DNA of 50,468 nucleotides from CAYMST01 sp964393115 (lineage in GTDB: Bacteria > Bacteroidota > Bacteroidia > Cytophagales > Cyclobacteriaceae): contig CAYMST010000004.1 of NCBI GenBank assembly GCA_964393115.1, positions 1 to 50,468 of the forward strand, read 5' to 3'. The translations under genes and the position numbers were made by a program. Below, piece by piece: positions 19,080-27,803 of this stretch. The notes beneath the pieces were generated by a model that saw only the letters and a list, made by a program, of their open reading frames with translations, did no database searches and was not told the origin of the DNA. Each line of letters starts with the position of its first letter. Positions within the stretch are counted from its first letter, which is position 1.

Positions 19080-19712
19080 ATGAAAAAGGTAATCCTAGCA
19101 GATCCTCAAGAGTTGACTTCCAGAACGATAGAAAGTATCGTGAATAAGTTGGATGGTCTTACGATACAGGCAGTTATGCAAGAAGGAGAATCAGTTGTGT
19201 CATTAGTAAAAGCCTATCAGCCAGACCTACTCATAACAGATTATAATGTGTCCAAACAGGTCTCTAGGCAAGACCTTAAGTTAGTGTGTTCAATCTCTTC
19301 AGATACAAAGGTAATGGTTGTGTCAGGGGATGAAAATCGTTCTAGCATTCTCGGGGTGATTTCCCTGGGAGTGAAAAGTTTTCTTACCAAGGAGTGTAGT
19401 GAGGAGGAAATAGTGAAAGCTATCCGAAGCACTATTAAAGGAGAGAGGTTCTATTGCAATCGCATTTTTGAAGTACTACATGCTAAGCACGCTAAGGAAT
19501 CTGTCGATTTTGAGAGTCCTGTTGTTTTGAGTCGAAGGGAGCAAGATGTACTGCGTCATATTGCCCAGGGTAAAACATCTAAAGAAATCGCAGAAGCCCT
19601 TTTTATTAGCCTGCACACCGTTAACTCACATAGAAAGAATATTATTAAAAAGCTGGATATTAAGTCGCCTACAGAGTTTGTGATGTTCGCTTTGGAAATG
19701 GGACTCACCTAA
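19080..19712 (+). CDS. NarL/FixJ-type response regulator (LuxR HTH)
   Basis: A 210-residue response regulator: receiver domain with ADPQ at 7-10, phospho-acceptor Asp near 54 (DLLITDYNV) and Lys near 104 (FLTKEC), then a LuxR-type helix-turn-helix at about residues 148-205 (LSRREQDVLRHIAQGKTSKEIAEALFIS, HTVNSHRKNIIKKL). No kinase gene is adjacent, so it is an orphan regulator. It is divergent from the ECF sigma gene with 214 nt between them, a region that also holds a dispersed repeat copy. Targets are unknown. Confidence 0.92.
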   Translation: MKKVILADPQELTSRTIESIVNKLDGLTIQAVMQEGESVVSLVKAYQPDLLITDYNVSKQVSRQDLKLVCSISSDTKVMVVSGDENRSSILGVISLGVKSFLTKECSEEEIVKAIRSTIKGERFYCNRIFEVLHAKHAKESVDFESPVVLSRREQDVLRHIAQGKTSKEIAEALFISLHTVNSHRKNIIKKLDIKSPTEFVMFALEMGLT

Positions 19713-20242
19713 GAAGTGGATGAATTAGGGGTAAATGCCCTTCATAATACGACTAAATTCTTTCATCATGTCGTTCGCGGAGAAATTATTGATCTAACTC
19801 ATGAGAATAGCAATCCTGACTTTGCGACGTACGATCGTCAACTTGAGAATGACATCTCTTTTGCTCCAACTTTTCATTTTGGTTTTAAGATAGGTTTAAG
19901 TTTTAATAGGTAACCCGTACTCTCTATTGAGCATGAGGTTGAACATTGGGTGTTTCTTGAGAAAATACGCAATACTAACTTCGGTTCTGTAAATTTTGGT
20001 AAAAAGAGTTAAGTGCAATTTTATTGCCTTTTGAAACGACTTAAAGGTTAAAGCTGAGAAGTATTGCACTGAATATGGCAAAAAAATTGATGCCAAGTGC
20101 TATTAAATTGGGTTTTTACCATAAATGATTTAACAAAACCGGTGTTTTTTTGAAAAACACTCTCGAATTGCGGATTTACACAGTCTGAATAAATTTTATT
20201 GTACCAGACGAATACATAGCTTTGAATGCATATTAAGCAGCT
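19713..20242. other. Gene-poor intergenic stretch
   Basis: About 530 nt with no convincing gene. Short frames on either strand lack recognisable domains. A small hairpin GTGTTTTT-TTG-AAAAACAC lies at 20142-20160, possibly a weak terminator or an RNA structure before the next small gene. Confidence 0.5.
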
Positions 20243-20593
20243 ATGACTATGATAAATCACGTAACAACAGATTTGGTGGAGGTTTCGAATAATCTAAGCC
20301 AAGAAAACTCAAAAAAACAATTGAATGCTGAAGAGCTTACCATGTTTAACGTTTCATCCATGAGAATGGTAATGGATCTGAGATTGGAGCAAATTGAAAA
20401 GCTCTCAAAGTCTACTTTGAATCGAATCCCTCTGGGGATGAAGATTAACTCCAAAAAAATCAATTCGGAGTCTGCAAGAATGACGACTCAAAACAACCAT
20501 GTCGACGAAGAAGCTCCTGTAAGAACAAGCCTAGATCGCTTTATGAACGGTTATGAGCCGTTTGAGTTCTACAGGGGGGATGACATTGTCTAA
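20243..20593 (+). CDS. Small hypothetical protein, 116 residues
   Basis: A hydrophilic protein without signal peptide or membrane segment. The N-terminal half is rich in Asn, Ser, Met and Glu (residues 10-60, probably helical), and the C-terminal end has VRTSLDRFMNGYEPFEFY followed by an acidic GDDIV. I recognise no family. ATGs at 20243 and 20249 are both possible starts. It stands alone between two long gene-poor regions. It is the only frame in this region that looks coding, but the evidence is limited to length and composition. Confidence 0.45.
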   Translation: MTMINHVTTDLVEVSNNLSQENSKKQLNAEELTMFNVSSMRMVMDLRLEQIEKLSKSTLNRIPLGMKINSKKINSESARMTTQNNHVDEEAPVRTSLDRFMNGYEPFEFYRGDDIV

Positions 20594-21237
20594 GTTATGT
20601 TCAAGGCCGGGCCTGTTGTTAGCAACTGATGTTCCGGTCTTTGACTTCCCTTTAACTACCGGTCTTTTCTGAAAAAATCACTATTCCCTGTTGGTATGAG
20701 TTGGTTGCAGGTTTAATAATCACCACCAGCAGTTATTAAATCCCTATGTGAACTAGCAAGTTTTGAATCGAGATATTATTTTAACAACTTTCTTCGAATT
20801 CAAGACAGCACGGGCTGAAAATCATACTATACAAACTTTTTAAGGGATGGTATAAAATCCAGCAATACATTTTTAAAATCAACTCTTTTTTGTGCGATTG
20901 TCTTATGGGATCCATATAAGGTCGATGTTCTATTGGCCGATTGGGTGATATACCTTTCGGAAGTGTTGAAGGGTAGCCTCTAAAACCTCTTTGTCGAATG
21001 GTGATAAAAACTCCGTTTTAGTTATGGATTTAACTAACATCGTCCTACAACTTCGAGGTCGATATGATGTCGATTTTAGATCTGATGATTGTTTTTTATA
21101 ACGATGGTAAGGATCAATTTTCAGTACTTATCGTCTTCTGGCCATAAATAATCAAAAGATTTACTGGATTAGTCTTGTTTTTAAACGTCGTCTGTTTGAT
21201 AAAACTAGTTTTACGACCTTATAAACATCTTACAACT
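20594..21237. other. Gene-poor intergenic stretch with a repeat copy and a short frame
   Basis: About 640 nt without a clear gene. It contains a dispersed repeat copy (20849-20920) and a minus-strand 36-codon frame (21040-20930, MLVKSITKTEF start, ending YHPIGQ) that reads like protein but has no recognised family. The frame could be a remnant. Two CCGGTCTTT words lie at about 20633 and 20660. Confidence 0.4.
20849..20920 (+). repeat. Dispersed ~70-nt intergenic repeat, copy 2
   Basis: Contains TATAAAATC, GCAATACAT, TCAACT, TTTTTTGTG and GGATCCATATAA in the same order and spacing as the other copies. The ends (TATAAAATC and GATCCATATA) are imperfect inverted repeats. It lies 318 nt upstream of the lipoprotein start at 21238. 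Confidence 0.65.
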
Positions 21238-22578
21238 ATGATTAAAAAGTTCATCTATTTATTCCTTTTCGTTTTCTTTATCGCAGCATGTAGTTCAGAC
21301 GACGAAACACCTGCGACAGACCCCACACCAAATACACCGGCTACAGGTGATGTAACCAATGTAGAGCAAAAGCCCACAGACATCCGCTCTGAGTCAGCGA
21401 AGTCGGCGCAAATCGAAACTAAAATGGTGAATGGTAAGTCTATGATTCAGCCAGGAGCAGCAGTTTCGGTTGATGCAAAACGTAGAGCAGATATACTCAC
21501 TGGATCTGGAAGACAATTAACCACGACTTCTTCGCAGCGAGTAAAGGCTACCGATGAAGATGCAGCCTGGTTGCTAGATAAGGTAAATGGTATAGATGTA
21601 TCTGACGACCCAGACAATGACTTCGTAGTTTTCTTTTTTGACGATGGAGAATATGAGATCTATGATATCAGTGAAGATGATTGGGACTGGGGATACTGGT
21701 ATATCTCTGACGACGGTACGGTGATGGCTTTTGACCTTGACTCTGATGATGAATGGGTACTTAAGCTTGATAAGTTATCTCCAAACCAAATTACACTAAC
21801 GGATGAAGCTGAGGAGTTGACCTATACTTGGAATGCTTATGTACTAGGAGAAGGGGAGCAAGAGGATTTCATCGATGATATCGAGGAGTTAGGTGACATG
21901 CTAGAGGAAAACGTGTGGATGCTGGATGAGGTGTACTTCAATGACACTTTAGCACCTGACGTAATTAAAGATCTTTTCATGTTTTTCGATACAGATGGCG
22001 AATATGCGTATTCGGCTCATTTTGAGAGTGATGAGTTGCCTGAAGTAGAAGGAGGGGATTTTACCGTTGATTTAGATCATTTCTTATTCACTTTTGACGA
22101 GGGTACAGAGGATGAAGAAGATCTTTATCTAATCTACCTTGATGAAGACTACTTAGTGCTTATGCAAGAGGATGATGGTGACATACTAGAGTTTCATTTT
22201 GAAGCTGCGGACTTAACGCAGATTCCTGCCTTGATGAGTGTGCCGGATTATTGGAGTGTAGAAAAGATTCTTAGAGAGGGAGAAGAATTGACAGATGATA
22301 CGCACCTTTCTTTTACCGAAACAACATATAAGGTTTATGAAAGTGATTTTGATGTAGTGGACTCAGGAACTTACGTAATGGATTTTAATGAGTTTGAATA
22401 TACCAGTAGCATCGAAACCGATGGTGAAAGCGAAAGCGGTTCAGGTGCGGTAGTGTTTATTAATGACGAATTTATGGTCCTATTCAACGATGGTGACGCG
22501 ACGACTCCTGATGATTTGACCATTTATGAAGCGGGAGAGTTTGAGGAGCAATCAACCGTTGTTATAACAAAAGAATAA
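21238..22578 (+). CDS. Acidic lipoprotein with three tandem lipocalin-like domains
   Basis: Start at 21238 (MIKKFIYLFLFVFFIAAC, lipobox Cys at residue 18) is preferred over the longer frame. After a Thr/Pro-rich linker come three units of about 90-110 residues, each opening with a Trp-containing helix or strand (AAWLLDKVNG; NVWMLDEVYF; DYWSVEKILREG) and continuing with beta stretches such as FFFDDGEYEIYDI, FFDTDGEYAYSA and LSFTETTYKVYE. This fits the small Lipocalin-like domains of Bacteroidota lipoproteins. The protein is extremely rich in Asp and Glu, suggesting divalent cation or salt adaptation. A terminator follows directly. Function unknown. Confidence 0.75.
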   Translation: MIKKFIYLFLFVFFIAACSSDDETPATDPTPNTPATGDVTNVEQKPTDIRSESAKSAQIETKMVNGKSMIQPGAAVSVDAKRRADILTGSGRQLTTTSSQRVKATDEDAAWLLDKVNGIDVSDDPDNDFVVFFFDDGEYEIYDISEDDWDWGYWYISDDGTVMAFDLDSDDEWVLKLDKLSPNQITLTDEAEELTYTWNAYVLGEGEQEDFIDDIEELGDMLEENVWMLDEVYFNDTLAPDVIKDLFMFFDTDGEYAYSAHFESDELPEVEGGDFTVDLDHFLFTFDEGTEDEEDLYLIYLDEDYLVLMQEDDGDILEFHFEAADLTQIPALMSVPDYWSVEKILREGEELTDDTHLSFTETTYKVYESDFDVVDSGTYVMDFNEFEYTSSIETDGESESGSGAVVFINDEFMVLFNDGDATTPDDLTIYEAGEFEEQSTVVITKE

Positions 22579-22587
22579 ATTTTGGTA

Positions 22588-22618
22588 AAAACCGGGCGGC
22601 TTCGGTCGCCCGTTTGGG
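22588..22618 (+). terminator. Rho-independent terminator of the acidic lipoprotein gene
   Basis: CGGGCG and CGCCCG (22593-22598 and 22607-22612) pair around a GCTTCGGT loop, preceded by A-rich and followed by T-rich sequence, 9 nt after the stop codon. Confidence 0.8.
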
Positions 22619-23075
22619 TTTACAGCTTGTTTGGACTGCTATTTTTTACATACCATTACTTTAATCTTTAGAACTCAGCGTTAGGAACTCGATAATATTT
22701 TACCTATTCCGGCCGCTAAAAGAAACGAATGAATGATAGGTTTCGATATATGTTCAGGTAGCTTTCAATTTTAACTATAACACTATTTATAGCTATGGCA
22801 TTTTGGTTTACATTAATGCTTTTCTGGTGATACCTAAGCAAAAGGCGATCGAAAAAGGAGGAAGAAATACAGCGCAAATGAATTTTTAAGTAGTTTGACT
22901 TCAAACTCGTAAGGAGCCACTTTAAAAGGTTGCGAGGGATGGCTAAAAAATTAAAAATGCATGGTGTGTGATCCATGTGGATGTGGTCATCGAGTAGATG
23001 ACTTAATGAAGTCCCACCTAGCTTGTTGAGAAAAAACTGCATGACAAACCAGGTGAGTTCAAGTAAGTTTAAATT
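22619..23075. other. Intergenic stretch with a broken short frame
   Basis: About 455 nt. On the plus strand a short frame (22795-22881) encodes a hydrophobic segment then a basic tail (YLSKRRSKKEEE), but a TGA at 22828-22830 splits it. It may be a decayed small membrane protein or chance. The long minus-strand frame over the same bases has no recognisable features. Confidence 0.35.
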
Positions 23076-23414
23076 TTAGGAGTATTTAGCATCACCCCAA
23101 GCTAACATTGGAAGAAAAATAAAAGGGAGAAAAATCATACCTAGTGTATAACCTACTCCTTTACCAAAACCTTTTGATACTAGGTTGGTAAGCCAAATGC
23201 TCCAAACAATACCAACGTAAGGAATTAGAGTTAATAGTCCCCACCACATAGGTTTTTTAGCGATTTCAGCCCATACCAAGATATTGTAGATGGGTACAAT
23301 AACTGCCCATCCAGGTTTTCCGGCCTTTTCAAATATCTTCCAACCAGCGATGATGATAATTAATAAAAATAAGAGGACGACTGCGCCGCCAACTCCAGCG
23401 AATAAATTTTCCAT
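23076..23414 (-). CDS. DUF5684-type small membrane protein
   Basis: A 112-residue protein with about three membrane segments: residues 8-25, 58-75 and 88-105. The first loop carries WKIFEKAGKPGWAVIVPIYN, the signature of DUF5684 proteins found widely in bacteria near signal peptidases. No enzymatic function is established. The gene is monocistronic here, diverging from the BaiN-type flavoprotein gene with 107 nt between starts. The length is typical for a stand-alone family member. Confidence 0.8.
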   Translation of the reverse strand: MENLFAGVGGAVVLLFLLIIIIAGWKIFEKAGKPGWAVIVPIYNILVWAEIAKKPMWWGLLTLIPYVGIVWSIWLTNLVSKGFGKGVGYTLGMIFLPFIFLPMLAWGDAKYS

Positions 23415-23521
23415 AATGAGTTTTTTGCTTAAAAATAACCAAATAGTTCAATTTTAGTTGGGCTAAGTCATAAATATTATAGAGCGATCAAAAAGATATG
23501 CTAACCCTTTACCTTCGCGGC

Positions 23522-24730
23522 ATGAAAGTGGCGATTATAGGAGGAGGAGCAGCAGGTTATTTTGCGGCCATTTCGGTTAAAGAACACCATCCAAGTGCAG
23601 AAGTTTCTATTCTTGAAAAATCAACTAAAGTGCTGGCTAAGGTGAAGGTGTCCGGAGGAGGACGGTGCAATGTGACGAACGGATGCGCGACTACTAAGCA
23701 GTTACTACAGGGATATCCACGTGGCGCTAAACTGTTGAAAAAGCTCTTTAGAGAGTTTGACAATCATACTACACAAGGTTGGTTTGAAAAGCATGGTGTG
23801 AGCCTGAAGACAGAAAAGGATGGAAGAGTGTTCCCTATGTCTAATAGCTCACAAACTATAATCGACTGTCTTCAAGAGAAGATAAATAGACTTGGTATCC
23901 AGGTGCTTATGTCCAGTGACGTAACATCCATTCGGTTAGAACCAGATAGTATAGACTTGATCACAAAATCGAAAGGAAGTATGGCTTATGATAGGGTTAT
24001 CATAACCACCGGGGGAAGTCCAAAACGATCAGGCTTCAGTTGGCTTGAACAAGCTGGAGTGGAGATCATTCCTCCGGTTCCGTCTCTATTCACCTTTAAT
24101 ATGCCACAAGAATCCATAACCTCTCTTATGGGGGTGGTTGTAAATAATGCCGCCGTGAACATACAAGGGGCTAAACTTAAGGCCGAAGGACCGCTGCTCA
24201 TTACCCATTGGGGTATGAGTGGCCCTGCTATTTTGAAGCTTTCGTCTTTTGGAGCCCGTCTGTTGGCTGATATGAACTACCAATATAAGGTTCAAGTAAA
24301 CTGGGTGAATGTGCAAAATGAGGAACTGGTGAAATCGACATTGACGGAGATCACTGCTTCTAATCATCATAAATTGATGGTCAACCTTGCGCCGTATGAT
24401 CTTCCCAAACGGTTTTGGGTGTATATGCTCGCTAAGGCTGGTATTGAAGAGCATAAAAAATGGGGGGACTTGGGTAAAAAGGCGATGAATAAACTGGTGA
24501 CTATCATGACGAATGATGTCTACCAAGTTTCAGGTAAAACAACCTTTAAAGAAGAATTCGTAACCTGCGGAGGAGTAAGCGTAAGCGCTATCAATACTCA
24601 ATCCCTGGCGAGCACCGTTGATCCAAGACTGTATTTTGCCGGGGAAGTACTTGATATTGATGGGATTACCGGAGGGTATAATTTTCAAGCGGCTTGGACC
24701 ACTGGGTTTATTGCTGGGCAGTTGAAATAA
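23522..24730 (+). CDS. BaiN/HI0933-type FAD-dependent oxidoreductase
   Basis: A 402-residue flavoprotein. The start at 23522 puts the dinucleotide-binding motif VAIIGGGAAGYFAA at the very N-terminus, and a near-consensus -7 element (TACCTTCG, 23510-23517) lies just upstream. Further landmarks are KVKVSGGGRCNVTNG near residue 45, ITTGGSPKRSG near 160, and the C-terminal FAD contact GEVLDIDGITGGYNFQAAW. The family (aminoacetone oxidase/BaiN-like) is widespread; its substrate is unsettled in most bacteria. The protein is full length with no missing motif, and the gene is probably monocistronic. Confidence 0.9.
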   Translation: MKVAIIGGGAAGYFAAISVKEHHPSAEVSILEKSTKVLAKVKVSGGGRCNVTNGCATTKQLLQGYPRGAKLLKKLFREFDNHTTQGWFEKHGVSLKTEKDGRVFPMSNSSQTIIDCLQEKINRLGIQVLMSSDVTSIRLEPDSIDLITKSKGSMAYDRVIITTGGSPKRSGFSWLEQAGVEIIPPVPSLFTFNMPQESITSLMGVVVNNAAVNIQGAKLKAEGPLLITHWGMSGPAILKLSSFGARLLADMNYQYKVQVNWVNVQNEELVKSTLTEITASNHHKLMVNLAPYDLPKRFWVYMLAKAGIEEHKKWGDLGKKAMNKLVTIMTNDVYQVSGKTTFKEEFVTCGGVSVSAINTQSLASTVDPRLYFAGEVLDIDGITGGYNFQAAWTTGFIAGQLK

Positions 24731-24776
24731 TAGATCACTATGTCGGTATCATTTCGTTAGCATTAATTTATCATCA

Positions 24777-25517
24777 ATGAGTCTAATTAGTATTAAGAAA
24801 AAAAACGGAGTTATTCATCTTGATGGAGATATAAATTTCCTGATTGGTTCTTTCGTTTTTGCCTTGCTTTTTGGAGCAGCATATTTAAGCACAAAAAACG
24901 TCCTTCAAAGTCTAGTATTTAGTGTTCCTTTCACCATAGTAACACTAGTAATAACCACGGCAATTGAACATTTTGGTAAAAAAAGACACAACTCAATTCA
25001 TAATTCGTCGACCTTTCTGGACTTTTATAGTAGAGGGTTCGAACAGGAGAGAATTGGAGAATATAACGGGTTAATTACTCTTTGGAAACAGAGGTCCGTA
25101 AGATGTTATTACGAATGGTCAAGGCTCTCAATCTTTCCTCCCTGTTTTGGAAACATTGTATTTGTTATCTACTTCAAACCACTTATTGACAACATGTACG
25201 ATCTCAACGTTGATCAAGGGCGAATAGATCATCTAAACGCAAAATATGGAACAAATGGAAGATTTGGTAGTTATCGTAGATTTGATGTTGATAGGCTGGT
25301 CCTCGGAATGAGTTTTAATTCTTGGATGACTCCACAACGGTTCATTTCCATACTTGAAAAAGCACTCATTATTCTAACTAATGAAGAACTAGCCGCAATT
25401 GACATTAAAAGCCCTGAGCATAAGGAAGCGAGTGAAAAAAGTTGGTTCCTGCCAAACACTCAACTTATTCGGGAGTGGCAGGAAACTCAAACAGAAAATA
25501 ATGCAAACAAGCAGTAA
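24777..25517 (+). CDS. Hypothetical protein with two membrane segments
   Basis: A 246-residue protein I do not recognise. Two adjacent hydrophobic segments (about residues 22-38 and 46-64) are followed by a soluble region of about 180 residues containing ERIGEYNGLITLWKQRSVRCYYEW and SFNSWMTPQRFISILEKALI. No catalytic motif or signal peptide is seen. It lies 46 nt after the flavoprotein gene and could be co-transcribed. A 338-nt gene-free stretch follows. Confidence 0.65.
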   Translation: MSLISIKKKNGVIHLDGDINFLIGSFVFALLFGAAYLSTKNVLQSLVFSVPFTIVTLVITTAIEHFGKKRHNSIHNSSTFLDFYSRGFEQERIGEYNGLITLWKQRSVRCYYEWSRLSIFPPCFGNIVFVIYFKPLIDNMYDLNVDQGRIDHLNAKYGTNGRFGSYRRFDVDRLVLGMSFNSWMTPQRFISILEKALIILTNEELAAIDIKSPEHKEASEKSWFLPNTQLIREWQETQTENNANKQ

Positions 25518-25855
25518 TGAAATCATGGCTATTTTGCACCCGAAACACTAACTATATCACACGCCACAATTCATACTGAGGCGATATTGACACCTGATCA
25601 CAATTCCTGAGAGAGAACTAGTCTTCTTACATAGGATGAATTTATCTTCAAACTAACTCCACCCTCAGACGGATTCTCTCTGTAGAGAGATCATTGGCTC
25701 TCTATGCCCCTAGTTGTTCATAAGAGATAAATATCCATCTTAATGCCAATTTGACTCTGGCACTAACACCATACTGGGATGTCGGATTCTATCAAACCTT
25801 GTCTTCGTCGAATATATGGTTTTAGTTTATTTCGTTTGATCTATATTTACTTTAT
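25518..25855. other. Intergenic stretch, no gene seen
   Basis: About 340 nt. A small imperfect hairpin around 25671-25691 (CTCTC/GAGAG arms) is the only structure seen; it could terminate transcription from the upstream gene. No recognisable promoter was found for the following gene. Confidence 0.4.
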
Positions 25856-27700
25856 ATGAATTATAAAGGTGTTTATTGGATTATTATGGTATCGTTTTTT
25901 GCTGGGCCCAAATTATTGGGTCAGGGCATTGGAACAATTGACGAGTATGGATGGACGGTTCTGACTCCGTCCGAGGATTCAAGACAGGTGTATGTAAGCA
26001 GTAGTGAGGGGAATGATGATAATGACGGGTTGTCACCTTCCACTCCTAAGCGCACGATAGGTGCGGCAGATGCACTTATAAGAACTGGTTTTCCCGACTA
26101 TCTTCTTTTGAAACGCGGTGACACATTTTCTGGTGGGACGCTAGGTCGATGGAAGAGTGGTCGTAGTGCAAAGGAGCCTTTGGTTTTATCCTACTATGGA
26201 GAATCAGGCGCACGGCCGATGATCATTGTAGAACAGATCTTTATCCGTCTTCTCGCTCAGCCGAGAAATCATGTGGCCATAGTCGGAATTCATTTTTACA
26301 AAGAAACAAGTGATCCGGCATCGCCTAATTTTGACAATACAAATTGTGTAAACGCTCTAGCCATATTTCCAGGACCATCTGGAGGTGAAAATTACCTCGT
26401 AGAAGATTGTAAGTTCCAGTATTGTTGGGTAGCGGCTCAGGGAAAGAACACTACATTTTTAAGGAATTTTTCTTTTCGAAGAAATATAGTCAGTCAGACG
26501 TGGACACATAACTCGCTTACTGAGCATACTGGGGGTGTGGGGAATATACAAGGACTGTTTGTCTCACGAATTGAGAATTTAGTCATTGAAGAAAACTTTT
26601 TTGATCACTGTGGGTGGAGTGAAGAGATTGAAGATGCTAACGCGAACCAATTCAATCATAACATATACATCCAAAATGATTGTGCAGGTGAAACTGTCCT
26701 GAAAGGAAATGTTTTGATGAGAGGAGCCGCGCATGGTGTGCAACTCAGATCCGGTGGGAATGCTCGTCATAATGTGATGATCAACAACGCCATTGGGATG
26801 AACATCGGTTATAGCGCAGCGCCAACGGAATATGCTGGAGCTACCACAGTCAGCGATAATATCGTTACCGATGGGAGACCGCAAGTACCGAATGATATTA
26901 CCTTTCCGCAAACAGGTGCGGTCTGGGGACTTTGGATGCAAAACATTGAAAATGCATCGGTGGATCGCAATATTGTTTCAAATATTCTGGAACCTACTGG
27001 ACTGAACATGCGTCCCTATCAGGATTTTACAGATCAGGATGGTGATGGAATTAATTTTATGAATCCAAATCTTTTTGGAGAACAAAACATTGCGTGGAAC
27101 TGGGTGCTACAGAACTTTCCGAATAACGAAGATTGGCCGGACGCTGCGCGCAATATACAATCTTTTGCCAGCTTGAAAGAATGGGGAGACATGGAAGGAT
27201 ACGGTCAACATCATTTGAATAGACCTCTAGGCGTATATACCTATGAGTACTCCGCTTATGAATATTTGAATTATATCCGAGAGGGTTTTGGTTTTAGTAA
27301 CGAAGAAACCAGCGATTATTTTTTTACTGATACTAACGCGGATCCCGATCCAGACCCCAACACTGATCCCGATCCAGACCCAGATATGGATCCAGACCCC
27401 GATCCCAATGTGGAGGATGAAGATGATCAAGATGGTGTTATTGCGTCAGCACTTTCCGAACAGCAAATAGCTTTGTACCCTACTCTTTTAAAAGGTGACT
27501 ATGTTATTCACTACAAGGGTGAAGTGCCTGCGGGTAGCTTTGTGAGCCTAACAGATGTTTTAGGGAAGTCTTTAGTAGTCGAACTGAAGGGGCAATTCTT
27601 GCTTCCTTTAGCCATGAGAGGTGCCAAAGGCGTGATTATCGCCAGAGTATATCAGAAAGACGGAACCCAAGTGCATACGCAAAAGCTCTTGTTAGACTAA
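25856..27700 (+). CDS. Secreted right-handed beta-helix protein with T9SS type A sorting domain
   Basis: A 614-residue exported protein. The signal peptide (ends near LLGQG) is followed by the typical opening of parallel beta-helix surface proteins (VYVSSSEGNDDNDGLSPSTPKRTIGAA). Beta-helix turns continue to about residue 400 with repeated N-rich segments (DNTNCVNALAIFPG, VIEENFFDHCG, GNARHNVMINNAIGMNIG). Residues ~495-525 form a linker of DPDPDP repeats, probably calcium-binding. The last ~75 residues (IALYPTLLKGDYVIHY to HTQKLLLD) are a T9SS type A sorting domain. The fold suggests polysaccharide binding or cleavage, but I see no certain lyase catalytic set and no CAZyme neighbours. Confidence 0.82.
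   Translation: MNYKGVYWIIMVSFFAGPKLLGQGIGTIDEYGWTVLTPSEDSRQVYVSSSEGNDDNDGLSPSTPKRTIGAADALIRTGFPDYLLLKRGDTFSGGTLGRWKSGRSAKEPLVLSYYGESGARPMIIVEQIFIRLLAQPRNHVAIVGIHFYKETSDPASPNFDNTNCVNALAIFPGPSGGENYLVEDCKFQYCWVAAQGKNTTFLRNFSFRRNIVSQTWTHNSLTEHTGGVGNIQGLFVSRIENLVIEENFFDHCGWSEEIEDANANQFNHNIYIQNDCAGETVLKGNVLMRGAAHGVQLRSGGNARHNVMINNAIGMNIGYSAAPTEYAGATTVSDNIVTDGRPQVPNDITFPQTGAVWGLWMQNIENASVDRNIVSNILEPTGLNMRPYQDFTDQDGDGINFMNPNLFGEQNIAWNWVLQNFPNNEDWPDAARNIQSFASLKEWGDMEGYGQHHLNRPLGVYTYEYSAYEYLNYIREGFGFSNEETSDYFFTDTNADPDPDPNTDPDPDPDMDPDPDPNVEDEDDQDGVIASALSEQQIALYPTLLKGDYVIHYKGEVPAGSFVSLTDVLGKSLVVELKGQFLLPLAMRGAKGVIIARVYQKDGTQVHTQKLLLD
27341..27412 (+). repeat. Coding GATCC/GACCC repeat encoding Asp-Pro linker
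   Basis: Short imperfect repeats of GATCCCGATCCAGACCC-type words encode the DPDPDP linker between the beta-helix and the sorting domain. Such low-complexity stretches vary in length by slippage; they resemble thrombospondin type 3 calcium-binding linkers. Confidence 0.7.
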
Positions 27701-27702
27701 AA

Positions 27703-27740
27703 TAGACCGGCTGCCGATTATCTATTCGGCAGCCGGTCTA
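27703..27740 (+). terminator. Strong hairpin after the beta-helix gene
   Basis: A perfect 15-bp stem (27703-27717 with 27726-27740) and an 8-nt loop start 3 nt after the stop codon. There is no T-run on the plus side, while the minus-strand side has TTTTAG, so it may serve both this gene and the convergent operon ending at 27804. A second small hairpin (CAAGTT/AACTTG) follows at 27742-27759. Confidence 0.65.
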
Positions 27741-27803
27741 ACAAGTTGATAACAACTTGCGCTCCGGGGTTATATGCCATAGACAGCATAAGAAACACAA
27801 TTT

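Noticed and set aside
19716..19913. 65-codon frame after the NarL-type regulator gene
   Set aside because: GTG start, no recognisable domain and no supporting neighbour; likely chance.
19896..20260. Overlapping minus-strand frames in the gene-poor stretch
   Set aside because: AT-rich chance frames overlapping each other, with no signal, domain or spacing that fits a gene.
20400..20440. TCGAATCCC-like T-arm suggesting a tRNA
   Set aside because: It lies in a coding frame and no acceptor or anticodon stems can be drawn.
22828..22830. TGA as a selenocysteine codon
   Set aside because: The frame is tiny, no redox motif surrounds the codon and no SECIS-like stem was evident.
22716..23042. 108-codon minus-strand frame
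   Set aside because: Leu/Ile/Asn-rich composition typical of chance frames in AT-rich DNA; no domain seen.
23986..24526. Minus-strand frames within the BaiN-type gene
   Set aside because: They are shadows of a gene with complete FAD motifs on the plus strand.
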